Part shown: piece by piece, positions 41,287 through 49,660 of the stretch
How the letters are laid out: every line of letters starts with the position of its first letter
Numbering within the stretch: the stretch's first letter is position 1
Assembly: GCF_016587415.1 (NCBI RefSeq)
Contig: NZ_BNJI01000001.1
Location: forward strand, 1,465,501-1,529,500
Reading direction: 5' to 3'
DNA length: 64,000 nucleotides
DNA from: Ktedonobacter sp. SOSP1-85
GTDB taxonomy: Bacteria; Chloroflexota; Ktedonobacteria; Ktedonobacterales; Ktedonobacteraceae
Notes under the pieces: generated by a model
The model's database searches: none
Told to the model about the DNA's origin: nothing
The model's input: only the letters and a program-made list of their open reading frames with translations
Translations under genes and position numbers: made by a program

Positions 41287-42591
41287 ATGGCTGATGTACG
41301 ACCGCTGCGTGGACTACGCTATGCACAGGACCGCGTGTCGAACCTGGCTCACGTGGTTACTCCTCCTTATGACATTATCACTCCAGAGGCACAAGCGCGC
41401 TATTACGAGCGTGATCCTTATAATATTATTCGCCTGGAACTAGGCAAGACTACCGATCACGATAATGATCTAGACAATGTCTATACACGTGCCGCGGCCT
41501 ATCTTTCTGAATGGCGCAACCAGGGTGTGCTCCATATGGAGGAGCAGCCATGCTACTACCTCTATCAGCAACTATTTACTCACACGGACCAGGTATATAC
41601 ACGTACCAGCCTGCTAGCTCGTGTGCGCCTTGAACCCTGGAGCGCCCGCGTCGTCCTCCCTCATGAGCACACGATGAAAAAGGCCAAAGCAGATCGGCTC
41701 AATCTCTACCGCGCATGCGCGACGAACCTGAGTCCGATTATGAGCCTGTTTGAGGATCCACAGGGTCGCATGCGCCGCCTGCTCGCGACCTACGCCAAAC
41801 ATCCTCAGATTCAGTTTCAAGATGAAGAGGGCGTAGAACATCGCCTCCATCCCATTCAAGATCAACAGCATATTGCGCTTATCCAGGATTTCTTCAGTGA
41901 GCGTCAACTCTATATAGCGGATGGGCATCATCGCTACGAGACAGCGCTGGCATATCGGGACGAACTGAAAGAGCAGCGCAAAGAGCTACACCCTGACGAC
42001 GCCGCCAATTTCACCTTGATGTCGCTCATCGATGTCGACGATCCAGGCATGCTGGTCCTACCAACTCATCGCCTGCTCACAAACCTGGCGCCCACGATGC
42101 AAGCTCAACTCACTGGCGAGCAACTCAAGCGCTACTTTACGGTAGAGACGCTCGCTACACGCGCCAGCAAGGACGTGATCGCACACCTGGAGAAAGCCGG
42201 ACAGGAGCAACCTGCGTTTGTCATCCTCACCAACGAGCAGGTACTTTTGTTGCGCTTGACGGAGCAAGGCCGCCACTATATGCAAACGAGCGAGCATTCT
42301 GAAGCCTGGAAGCATCTGGATGTCGCGATCGCCCAACGCCTCTTGCTGGAGGAGACGCTGGGGTTGCGTGCAGAAGATATGACGGCGGGAACTTATGTGC
42401 GCTATTCACATGACGCGGACTACGTCTTTGCCGCAGTAGAAAAGGGAGAGGCGCAGGCCGCTCTGCTCCTCAATAGCACACCCCTGCGACAGGTTTGCGA
42501 AGTAGCCCAGGCAGATGATCGTATGCCGCAGAAATCCACCTATCTATATCCCAAGCTCATCACTGGACTAGTGATGAACCCATTATGGTAA
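41287..42591 (+). CDS. DUF1015 family protein
   Basis: A 434-residue cytoplasmic protein with the DUF1015 hallmarks: VRPLRGLRYAQDRV and VTPPYDIITPEAQARYYERD near the start, YNIIRLELGK, the mid-protein LYIADGHHRYETALAYRDEL, and FTLMSLIDVDDPGMLVLPTH. The DGHHR motif suggests a metal or phosphate site, but the biochemical function of the family is not settled. The ATG at 41287 has GGAG 9 bases upstream. It is followed after 10 bases by the FAD oxidoreductase gene, so the two form an operon. Repeat copy 3 occupies its promoter region. Confidence 0.93.
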   Translation: MADVRPLRGLRYAQDRVSNLAHVVTPPYDIITPEAQARYYERDPYNIIRLELGKTTDHDNDLDNVYTRAAAYLSEWRNQGVLHMEEQPCYYLYQQLFTHTDQVYTRTSLLARVRLEPWSARVVLPHEHTMKKAKADRLNLYRACATNLSPIMSLFEDPQGRMRRLLATYAKHPQIQFQDEEGVEHRLHPIQDQQHIALIQDFFSERQLYIADGHHRYETALAYRDELKEQRKELHPDDAANFTLMSLIDVDDPGMLVLPTHRLLTNLAPTMQAQLTGEQLKRYFTVETLATRASKDVIAHLEKAGQEQPAFVILTNEQVLLLRLTEQGRHYMQTSEHSEAWKHLDVAIAQRLLLEETLGLRAEDMTAGTYVRYSHDADYVFAAVEKGEAQAALLLNSTPLRQVCEVAQADDRMPQKSTYLYPKLITGLVMNPLW

Positions 42592-42601
42592 GGAGCTGAA
42601 G

Positions 42602-43894
42602 ATGATTCTCATCGTCGGTGCTGGTCTGGCAGGACTGACATGCGCGAAAAAGTTGGTAGAGGCTGGACAAGACGTCCTGGTCCTGGAAGCCGCAGACCAG
42701 GTTGGGGGGCGCATGCGCACAGATTACCATGAGGATGGCTATCGCCTGGATCGTGGTTTTCAGGTATTGTTTACCGCGTACGCCGCAGCCAGCCGTCACC
42801 TCGACTATGAGCGGCTCAAGATCCGCAAGTTTGAGCCGGGCGCCATCCTGGTCAAAAAGGGGAAACGCTATGAAATTTCAGATCCCCTGCGCGATCCCAA
42901 GGCTCTGCTCCCTGGCATCTTCAATCCGTTGATCTCGCCAGCCGACAAGGCGCGTATACTCTACCTGCGTAACAAGCTCGTGGGGGAGTCCACCAGCGCC
43001 ATCTTCGCGGGCGAAGAGCAGCCCGAGGGACAGGACGAATCGACTGAGGACTACTTGCGCCGCCTGGGCTTCTCGGAGAAGAAGTTTATCCAAAACTTTG
43101 CGCGTCCTTTCTATGGTGGGATCTTCCTGGATCGCTCACTGCGCACCAGCGCACGCATGTTTCAGTTCACATTTAAGACGCTCTCAACAGGGGACATTAT
43201 TCTCCCCGCCGAAGGCATCCAGCGTATTCCTGAGCAGCTCGCAGCCGCGCTCCCCCCACGGAGCATCCGCTTTAACACCCGTGTCGAAGAGTTACTCACC
43301 AGCGAAGGGCGTATCAATGGCGTACGCCTGAGCAATGGCGAGGAAATTCACGCCGAGCAGGTCGTCCTGGCAACCCCCAGCACGGTCACGGCTCGCTGGC
43401 TCAAGGAGCCACTGCCAACTCAGACAGTCGGGTCGGTCTGCGTCTATTTCGCGGGCGATGAACGTCTCTACTCTCAACGCAAAATCTTGCTGAACGCCAA
43501 TGAGCACGCCTATGTCAACAACGCCGTCCTCCTGACGAACATTGCGCCAACGTACGCCCCACCGCGCAAGCATCTGCTGAGCGCAACCGTTCTGGGCAAT
43601 CCCGCGGAGGATGATGAGACACTGGCCGAGCGCTGCCGCGAAGAGATTGCAAGCTGGTTCCCCGAGCGCAATCTCGCTCACTGGCAACTGCTCGCCGTTT
43701 ATCGCATCCCTTTCTCTCAATTCGAGCAACCGCCTGGTATCTATGACACGCTTCCAGGCAATCGAACAAAGATTGAAGGACTCTACCTGGCCGGTGAATA
43801 TACCAAATCCAGCAGTATTCAGGGCGCCATGCACAGCGGTGAATATGCGGCCCAGGAGCTTCTGAAGGCTCCTGCCCTGGCCTCGGCACGCTAA
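42602..43894 (+). CDS. FAD-dependent oxidoreductase (amine oxidase/phytoene desaturase-like)
   Basis: A 430-residue flavoprotein. MILIVGAGLAGLTCAKKLVE is the Rossmann dinucleotide-binding motif, and VLEAADQVGGRMRTDY the second GG motif of the amine-oxidase superfamily. AGEYTKSSSIQGAMHSGEYA near the C-terminus contacts the flavin. The relatives include phytoene desaturases and protoporphyrinogen-oxidase-like proteins, but the substrate cannot be assigned. It shares a transcript with the DUF1015 gene (10-base gap). The 32-bp hairpin at 43930-44000 ends the unit. Confidence 0.88.
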   Translation: MILIVGAGLAGLTCAKKLVEAGQDVLVLEAADQVGGRMRTDYHEDGYRLDRGFQVLFTAYAAASRHLDYERLKIRKFEPGAILVKKGKRYEISDPLRDPKALLPGIFNPLISPADKARILYLRNKLVGESTSAIFAGEEQPEGQDESTEDYLRRLGFSEKKFIQNFARPFYGGIFLDRSLRTSARMFQFTFKTLSTGDIILPAEGIQRIPEQLAAALPPRSIRFNTRVEELLTSEGRINGVRLSNGEEIHAEQVVLATPSTVTARWLKEPLPTQTVGSVCVYFAGDERLYSQRKILLNANEHAYVNNAVLLTNIAPTYAPPRKHLLSATVLGNPAEDDETLAERCREEIASWFPERNLAHWQLLAVYRIPFSQFEQPPGIYDTLPGNRTKIEGLYLAGEYTKSSSIQGAMHSGEYAAQELLKAPALASAR

Positions 43895-43914
43895 CATGTA
43901 GCGCTTGACTTCTC

Positions 43915-44000
43915 GCGCCTACGGCGCTTGTTCAGATAAATGATGTGCTACGCCCTGGTTGCCGAAGACAACCAGGGCGTAGCACATCATTTATCTGAAC
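43915..44000. terminator. 32-bp perfect hairpin preceded by small hairpin
   Basis: A small hairpin (GCGCC, TAC, GGCGC) at 43915-43927, then a 32-bp perfect stem, arms 43930-43961 and 43969-44000, loop CCGAAGA. It lies between the convergent FAD oxidoreductase and HEAT-repeat genes, ending 5 bases before the HEAT stop at 44006. No T run. Confidence 0.82.
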
Positions 44001-44005
44001 CGGAC

Positions 44006-45712
44006 TTATTCGCCCGGTTCATCACCAAAGAGGGCTATTGGGAGGGGTCCCGCACTGCCTGAGCCGAGGGCCTCAACCATCATACGCAGGGGCCCCTGCT
44101 CAATCGAGGTCTTCATCAACATCCGCACAAAGGGTTGCTCACGCGCCGGAAGGCCCGATGCAGGATGTAGGGCCGCGGCAACCGCGTTCATCAGCCGAGC
44201 CTCTTTCTTGCGCCCGGCATAGGCGAAGAGTGCAGCTTGCTTTCTTAGGCGCGTCTCATAGAGGGTCTGCCACTGCTCATCTATCAGTTCGTCGATGGCC
44301 TCGTTCAGTACCACATCTTCCTGGGCCTGCTTCTCCTGCTCCTCGCTTACGCCGCGTCGCTTGCGCTTTGTGGTGGGGGGAAAGAGGAGTTCTTGCGCGC
44401 TGTGCGTGCTCCAGTAGCGATTGATATAGGGTTCCAGGCGTGCAACCGGGTCAAACATCCAGGAGGCAAACTCGGCAAGCTTATAGAGATCCGCTCCCTT
44501 GGCGACAAGGGCACGCGTCTTCTCGTCAAGCGTCAGAGGCTCCGCGACCACCGCGGGCAGGGCCTCCTCTGGTGGAGCCTGCTCTGCATGTTGCGCGTCC
44601 TCGTATTCCTCTGGGCGTGCTTCAATCAGGGGACGCCAGACGTTATAGGCAATGGGAAGCTTATGGCGCAGGCGCTTCGACAGGGTACGGTGCTCTATAA
44701 TAAGGGCACGGCCATACTCAAAGGAGACATGGAAGCTCCCAAAGCCCTGGCCCTGCATTTCATTGATAAGCTCTACCCAACGCTCCAACTCCATATCATC
44801 GATGCCATAGCAATCTTTCACACCCCACTGGTCATGGATAAAGACATTGACACCCTTGAGCCGTCCATCGGGACGCCGCCAGGACAGCAAGACCATCTGA
44901 GCACCCGAACCGTCGATAAAACTGACACGGGCCTGGTAGGGATGCAGATGCTGGAGCGCGACCACGTTCCCTTCCATCTCGATATCTGGTGAGACATGCA
45001 TCATCAAGCGCCCAAGCACGGCCCGCGCCTGTTGTTTGACCTGCCGATTAGAGGTCGTCGACACCAGGTAATTTAAAGCGGGAATGGTCTGGGTCGCGGC
45101 GGTCGCGCCCAACTGCTCCAGGGCTTCAAGCACCGCCAGGACAACCTTCCCCGCCTGGTTCTCCATCAACGGGATCAGCAGTTTTGCGGCTCGTGGATCA
45201 TTACTGTTCCCCAGCCAGTTGATAAAGGCCATTTTGCGTTCAAGCGGCATGGAGGCAACATCTTCCAGTACCGACTCCACGCCCTTCTCGCTCTGCCCCA
45301 CCAGCTCTAGCAGATTCATTTGCATGCGCAACATCGCCCCGGCTGGATCATTGAGATATTCCACCAGGCCTTCGTCGGCCATCTCAGAGCCAAGCTCTTT
45401 TAGAATCGGCGAGAGCGCCAGTTTGGCCATATCACTGACCGTAGGATCCGTCACAAAGTCCTCAAGCTCTTCCAGGTCGAAGTCGGTCGCCAGTTCAGAG
45501 AGAATGAGAATAGCCGCGGTATGCGCGGAGACATCGTGGCTCCGCAGCAGATGCAAGACCTTTTCACGTGCCCCTTGTGTCCATTCTTCATCTAAGCGAT
45601 CAAAATAATGCGACAAGGTTTCATGATCGATATCTTCACGCCTACTCACAGCAAGCAGAATACTATCAATACTCTCTTGAGGCGTCTCGTGTTTATCCCG
45701 ACCTCGCGGCAT
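44006..45712 (-). CDS. HEAT-repeat protein of unknown function
   Basis: About 568 residues. Residues 30-240 are HEAT/armadillo-like helical repeats (AHTAAILILSELATDFDLEE, AAKLLIPLMENQAGKVVLAV, PALNYLVSTTSNRQVKQQAR). The middle (residues about 250-370) has strand-rich sequence (VSFIDGSGAQMVLLSWRRPD) of unknown fold. The C-terminal third is helical (KAQEDVVLNEAIDELIDEQW). No enzymatic motif. The ATG at 45712 follows AAGGAG with 7 bases between; an earlier in-frame start would add 12 residues. Likely a scaffold. Convergent with the FAD oxidoreductase gene. Confidence 0.75.
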   Translation of the reverse strand: MPRGRDKHETPQESIDSILLAVSRREDIDHETLSHYFDRLDEEWTQGAREKVLHLLRSHDVSAHTAAILILSELATDFDLEELEDFVTDPTVSDMAKLALSPILKELGSEMADEGLVEYLNDPAGAMLRMQMNLLELVGQSEKGVESVLEDVASMPLERKMAFINWLGNSNDPRAAKLLIPLMENQAGKVVLAVLEALEQLGATAATQTIPALNYLVSTTSNRQVKQQARAVLGRLMMHVSPDIEMEGNVVALQHLHPYQARVSFIDGSGAQMVLLSWRRPDGRLKGVNVFIHDQWGVKDCYGIDDMELERWVELINEMQGQGFGSFHVSFEYGRALIIEHRTLSKRLRHKLPIAYNVWRPLIEARPEEYEDAQHAEQAPPEEALPAVVAEPLTLDEKTRALVAKGADLYKLAEFASWMFDPVARLEPYINRYWSTHSAQELLFPPTTKRKRRGVSEEQEKQAQEDVVLNEAIDELIDEQWQTLYETRLRKQAALFAYAGRKKEARLMNAVAAALHPASGLPAREQPFVRMLMKTSIEQGPLRMMVEALGSGSAGPLPIALFGDEPGE

Positions 45713-45806
45713 GGCACTCTCCTTACATTTCTTGGGCGGTGTGTACATCCCCTGTGCTCATCGCAGGCCATTGTACCACTTTGAGAAAGACAAGTCGAGC
45801 AAGCCC

Positions 45807-46940
45807 CTATGAATGGGTTGTGCTCAGAGGCACCGCGAGCAGCTCAAGCCTATTCGCGAACTCTTCCAGCACACAGAGTGTTTCGCCTCCAATCAGGAGC
45901 ATGCCATCATGAGGATGAGCATTCGGCGCCAGCTTCAGAAAAGCGAAGTGACCATCTGGTGTACGCACCCCTACCGTTTCTCGCAAGGAATCGGTAAAGT
46001 AGACCTCCCCACGCGTGCCCATGGCCAGTCCCGAGGTATGAGTCGCCCCCATACCTGGATAGAAATACTCCTTCACCCCCTGATTGGTCCCCGCCACTGC
46101 CAGCACCGGGTCCAGGACTCCCAAAGCACTCGCCCAGCCTTCGGTCCACCAGATTTTGCCATCCGAGGCCACGCGTATACTATGCGGCGTAACACCACTC
46201 GTAGAGGTTCCCCTTGAGCGAATACGGTACTCGCGTAAGCCCTCCTGCGTGTTGGGGTGGTAACAGGCAATCAAAGCCACAACATCAGTATTCTCTGTAA
46301 ACCATACCGTGTCATGAGCATCAATAGCCAGGCCGTATGGATGACTATCAAGCGCTGGCGTTGCTACCTCTCGCCCCATCTCCCAGGTCGTTGGATCAAA
46401 AGAGCCAATTTTATTGACATAATGCTCGGTAAACCAGATACGCCCCTGACTATCGATGGCGAGATCCCACGGGCCAGCGTCCCTGGTCTTCAGCGACCAC
46501 TGTTTAAATACCTTCAGCCCGGGATCATACATCCCCAGGGCATTGGTCATAAACATGGTAAACCAGATACGCCCCTGCCGATCCACCACCAGGTTGAGCG
46601 GCTGGCTAAAGCCCTGGGGTAACGTCACTGTCTGCTGCCAACGCCTCTCGGCCAGGCTAAAGGTGGCCAACGTTCCTGGCGAGGGATGCGCACAGCGTGG
46701 AGCGGGGTCACATCCTGGGAACGTCACCCATATGTGCCCACTCTGATCAGAAGCAGCACGCCAGGGGAGTGCGGCAGGCGTGGTATATGTACTACGACGT
46801 ATGGGAGCGGCGCCTGCGGCCCTGTTTTCTGCCTGCCAGGCCAGCCAAAGAGGAACGAGTGCCAGGATCAATGCGACCCCTCCTATGCCACAACCCAAAC
46901 CCCAAACACGACGAGAGAGAGATTTCCAACGCATCCTCAT
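45807..46940 (-). CDS. Membrane-anchored Vgb-like beta-propeller protein
   Basis: A 377-residue protein. VWGLGCGIGGVALILALVPL is an N-terminal signal anchor, and the rest is a propeller of strand repeats with the WFT signature, such as LVVDRQGRIWFTMFMTNALG, LAIDSQGRIWFTEHYVNKIG and LAIDAHDTVWFTENTDVVAL. This resembles virginiamycin B lyase and NHL-type propellers. The repeated Gly-x-Ile-Trp-Phe-Thr suggests a Vgb-fold, but lyase activity is not implied, because many extracytoplasmic relatives only bind ligands. It lies 94 bases upstream of the HEAT gene on the same strand; no terminator is seen between them. Confidence 0.82.
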   Translation of the reverse strand: MRMRWKSLSRRVWGLGCGIGGVALILALVPLWLAWQAENRAAGAAPIRRSTYTTPAALPWRAASDQSGHIWVTFPGCDPAPRCAHPSPGTLATFSLAERRWQQTVTLPQGFSQPLNLVVDRQGRIWFTMFMTNALGMYDPGLKVFKQWSLKTRDAGPWDLAIDSQGRIWFTEHYVNKIGSFDPTTWEMGREVATPALDSHPYGLAIDAHDTVWFTENTDVVALIACYHPNTQEGLREYRIRSRGTSTSGVTPHSIRVASDGKIWWTEGWASALGVLDPVLAVAGTNQGVKEYFYPGMGATHTSGLAMGTRGEVYFTDSLRETVGVRTPDGHFAFLKLAPNAHPHDGMLLIGGETLCVLEEFANRLELLAVPLSTTHS

Positions 46941-47130
46941 AAACGTGAAACAACCTTCCCTACAACTTTACAACATCCCCATCCATGCTTATAAAACAAG
47001 CAGCCTATGTACAAATAGATGGTAAAAATTTCGGCTTTACTTAACCCAAAAAACATTATAACAAATACATGCTTTTATACCGGCATATACTAATATAAGT
47101 GGGACTTTCTCTTTATCAGCAACGCAAGCT

Positions 47131-47868
47131 CTAATTCAGGATCAGAGATGTGGATATGGCCAGGTGCAGCCAGCCCACGCTCCACAACACCGCCACAATC
47201 AAGGCGCCAGTCACAATAATGAGGAGGAGGGAGCCAAGAAGCCAGAGTAAGAACTCCATGCGTCCCGGATAGAGGAGCCACCAGCGCAACGCGTCGCGCC
47301 AGCCAAATTTAAATGGGCCGTTTGCATGTGGCCAGGAGGGCCGAGAGAGCAAGAGAGGTTCAGCCTGAGAGCTATGTCTATCACGCCGAGGCCGCATAGC
47401 AGCGGCGCTGGTTGCCCGAGCAGGTCTATCGTCTCGAACGGCTTGTGGCATAGTCCTGGATGGTGTAGCAGGGGTAAGGGCTGGGGGCACAGGAGTCTCA
47501 CGTCTTAAGGCCTGTTTATACTCATCCATGTTTAATGTAGGGGGCTCACCGCTTACAGCCGACAACGCAGGTGACGTCTCCGCGAGGGTCAGCGAGAGTG
47601 CCTGGAGGCTGCTCTCAGTAACAAAAAGAGCTGAGGTCTCGCGCTGCTCAGAAGGCTGCCCCGAGGGGCGAGTAGGGAGACGCGTAATATTCTCAGTAAG
47701 CTTGTTCCTTGGTGACATTCGTTGTTCAGGCGCTCGCCGCGGCTGGGACTCCGCCTGAGGTTGCGCTAAATTTTGGATAGGAGGTTGAGGCGCCTGATGC
47801 ACATAGACAGGGAGAGACCTTGGATGGTTTTTTTTGCGTTGTCCCACGGTAGTTGTCCCCTTCAGCAT
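47131..47868 (-). CDS. Pro-rich protein with C-terminal membrane anchor
   Basis: 245 residues. Residues 1-185 are polar, basic and Pro/Thr/Ser/Gln-rich without a fold signature. A C-terminal hydrophobic stretch (EFLLWLLGSLLLIIVTGALI, about 205-235) anchors it, leaving a short tail. Tail-anchored topology would put the disordered part in the cytoplasm. No family recognised. Upstream, toward the sigma gene, a 577-base gap holds a palindrome and repeat copy 4. Confidence 0.6.
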   Translation of the reverse strand: MLKGTTTVGQRKKNHPRSLPVYVHQAPQPPIQNLAQPQAESQPRRAPEQRMSPRNKLTENITRLPTRPSGQPSEQRETSALFVTESSLQALSLTLAETSPALSAVSGEPPTLNMDEYKQALRRETPVPPALTPATPSRTMPQAVRDDRPARATSAAAMRPRRDRHSSQAEPLLLSRPSWPHANGPFKFGWRDALRWWLLYPGRMEFLLWLLGSLLLIIVTGALIVAVLWSVGWLHLAISTSLILN

Positions 47869-48021
47869 GCGAACGACTGTTTGTCTGCTCTAGCACAAAT
47901 AAACGTGGCTCAAGGCTTTTTTCTCATGGAGAGAGTATGGAGGCCTTGCATCGGAGTGAAATAGATCACCAGTTAAACTGTGGATATATCCACAATACCC
48001 GTAAATTTTTTCTGGTATGTT

Positions 48022-48056
48022 CCATTGAGATTAAATGCACCATTTAATCTCAATGG
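48022..48056. promoter_or_regulatory. 16-bp AT-rich perfect palindrome
   Basis: CCATTGAGATTAAATG CAC CATTTAATCTCAATGG, perfect arms with a 3-base spacer, in the divergent region upstream of the sigma gene at 48446. It has no T tail and is AT-rich, so it is more like a regulator-binding site or cruciform than a terminator. Confidence 0.5.
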
Positions 48057-48228
48057 TGCCAATATATATTATTATCAATTAAGCCTCCAGTAGCTTCTAA
48101 AGCCCCTTTACATCTATTTTTATAAAAACATTCACATTTTTATATCTTCGCACCTCACTATTGGCACACATCTTGCAACTAAGAGAGATAGGGGGGATGT
48201 GTCTAAAAAACTTTTGGACATACTGCCT

Positions 48229-48327
48229 ATTCGGAAACTTGAGCGCGCTTGTCCCCGAATGGGGGAAGCGCTAGTCACGACAGTGACGCCGCGCCCCCGA
48301 AGGGGGGTTGGTTTCTGCATAAGAGCA
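48229..48327 (+). repeat. Interspersed palindromic element, copy 4
   Basis: A longer, more degenerate copy. TTCGGAAACTTGAGCGCGCT at the left, hairpins TCCCCGAATGGGGG, GTCACGACAGTGAC and CCCCCGAAGGGGGG, and TTTCTGCATAAGAGCAT at the right. The left end has CTATTCGG where the others have TCTCCG, and the right TAAGATCTTA palindrome is lost. It lies about 118 bases before the sigma gene start. Confidence 0.78.
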
Positions 48328-48445
48328 TAGGCGATGCAGCCCACACACCAAAACGCAGCCTGAAAAGGACAACGGCTGCTATGATGCATCACCAGTCCCG
48401 GTTACCAATTAGTGGAATGGGTTTTGAGGTATAAGGAGTAGGTAT

Positions 48446-49630
48446 ATGGTAGCCAGTACACAACGTCAAGAGACTGAATCACTTGTTCATCTCGCTCTTC
48501 CCGAGCAAAGTTCTGTGGCGGGTGAAGGATTATCCGCCAGTCAGCATACACACCAGGGTGCAAGCAAATTAACAACGGAGAGTCGCGGCAAGCGAGGCCG
48601 CAAACCTGGACGCCCCTCAACACGCAAGACTTCAGGGCAGAAAGAAGACTCCAGCGAACAAAGCTTCCTCGATGGAGATTCCTCAAATGAGGAGTCAGGT
48701 GGGCCAACCCGGCGCCGCAGAGGGAAAGCAGCCCAGAACGAAATGCAGGACGATGTCTTTTTCGAAGAGGAAGAAGAGGCTGAAACTGAGGGAGAAAGCG
48801 ATAGAGAGGTCGACAATGCAATTCGTCAATATTTGGCCGAGATTGGTCGCTTCCCACTGCTGACATCTGAACAGGAGTTTACTATTGCCCGGCGCGTCGC
48901 CAATGGTGATATGGAAGCACAAAAACGCCTGGTCGAAGCCAATTTACGTCTCGTCGTAAGCATCGCAAAACGCTATAATAATCAAGGCATATCGCTCCTC
49001 GATCTCATTCAAGAGGGCAATCTCGGCCTTATTCGCGCCGTACAGAAGTTCGACCCTCAACGAGGTTTTCGCTTTAGCACCTATGCCACCTGGTGGATTC
49101 GTCAAGCGATCAGTCGCGCAGTCGCCGAGCACACCCGTACAATTCATGTGCCGGTACACGTGGTTGAACTCATCTACAAGATGAAACGCATCACACGGCA
49201 GCTTTACCAGGATCTCGGTCGCGACCCCTTCCCCGAAGAAATCGCTCGGGCCATCAATCTAACAAAAGAACGTGTGGTAGAGCTACAAAGTATCGCAGAG
49301 GCCCCCATCTCTCTGGATGCGCCACTTATTGAGGATGAACAGTACCATCTCGCTGATATGCTTGAGGATACGCATGCGGCCGCTCCGGCTGAAGTCGTCA
49401 CGCACCAGGTACTACGCGATCATATTTCGCGCGCCCTTGAAACACTGAGCCAGCGTGAACGCCAGGTTATCGAGCTTCGGTATGGACTCTATGATGGTTA
49501 CTGCCATACACTCGAAGAGTTAAGCGCGTACTTTAAGCTGACGCGCGAGCGTATCCGACAGATAGAAGTCAAGGCGTTGCGCACGCTACGCCACCCCATC
49601 CAGATCCATCTGCTGCACGATTACGCTTAA
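48446..49630 (+). CDS. Sigma-70 family RNA polymerase sigma factor (group 1/2, SigA-like)
   Basis: 394 residues. A basic, Ser/Glu-rich N-terminal tail (1-115) precedes region 1.2 ([20 protein letters not shown]), region 2 ([60 protein letters not shown]), region 3 ([20 protein letters not shown]) and region 4 ([40 protein letters not shown]). Region 1.1 of a classical primary factor is absent. It could be the housekeeping factor or a group 2 paralogue, which Ktedonobacteria have in numbers. AAGGAG lies 7 bases before the ATG. Convergent with the GGDEF/HD-GYP fusion. Confidence 0.93.
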   Translation: MVASTQRQETESLVHLALPEQSSVAGEGLSASQHTHQGASKLTTESRGKRGRKPGRPSTRKTSGQKEDSSEQSFLDGDSSNEESGGPTRRRRGKAAQNEMQDDVFFEEEEEAETEGESDREVDNAIRQYLAEIGRFPLLTSEQEFTIARRVANGDMEAQKRLVEANLRLVVSIAKRYNNQGISLLDLIQEGNLGLIRAVQKFDPQRGFRFSTYATWWIRQAISRAVAEHTRTIHVPVHVVELIYKMKRITRQLYQDLGRDPFPEEIARAINLTKERVVELQSIAEAPISLDAPLIEDEQYHLADMLEDTHAAAPAEVVTHQVLRDHISRALETLSQRERQVIELRYGLYDGYCHTLEELSAYFKLTRERIRQIEVKALRTLRHPIQIHLLHDYA

Positions 49631-49660
49631 GATCTTCCTCGCGAGAGAGAGGGGAGGAAG

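Larger units (their letters stand above)
47869..48445. other. Long divergent gap with palindrome and repeat copy
   Basis: It holds the 16-bp palindrome at 48022-48056 and repeat copy 4 (48229-48327). The rest is AT-rich, with no convincing gene. It lies between the divergent Pro-rich protein and sigma genes, so it should hold both promoters. Confidence 0.5.
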
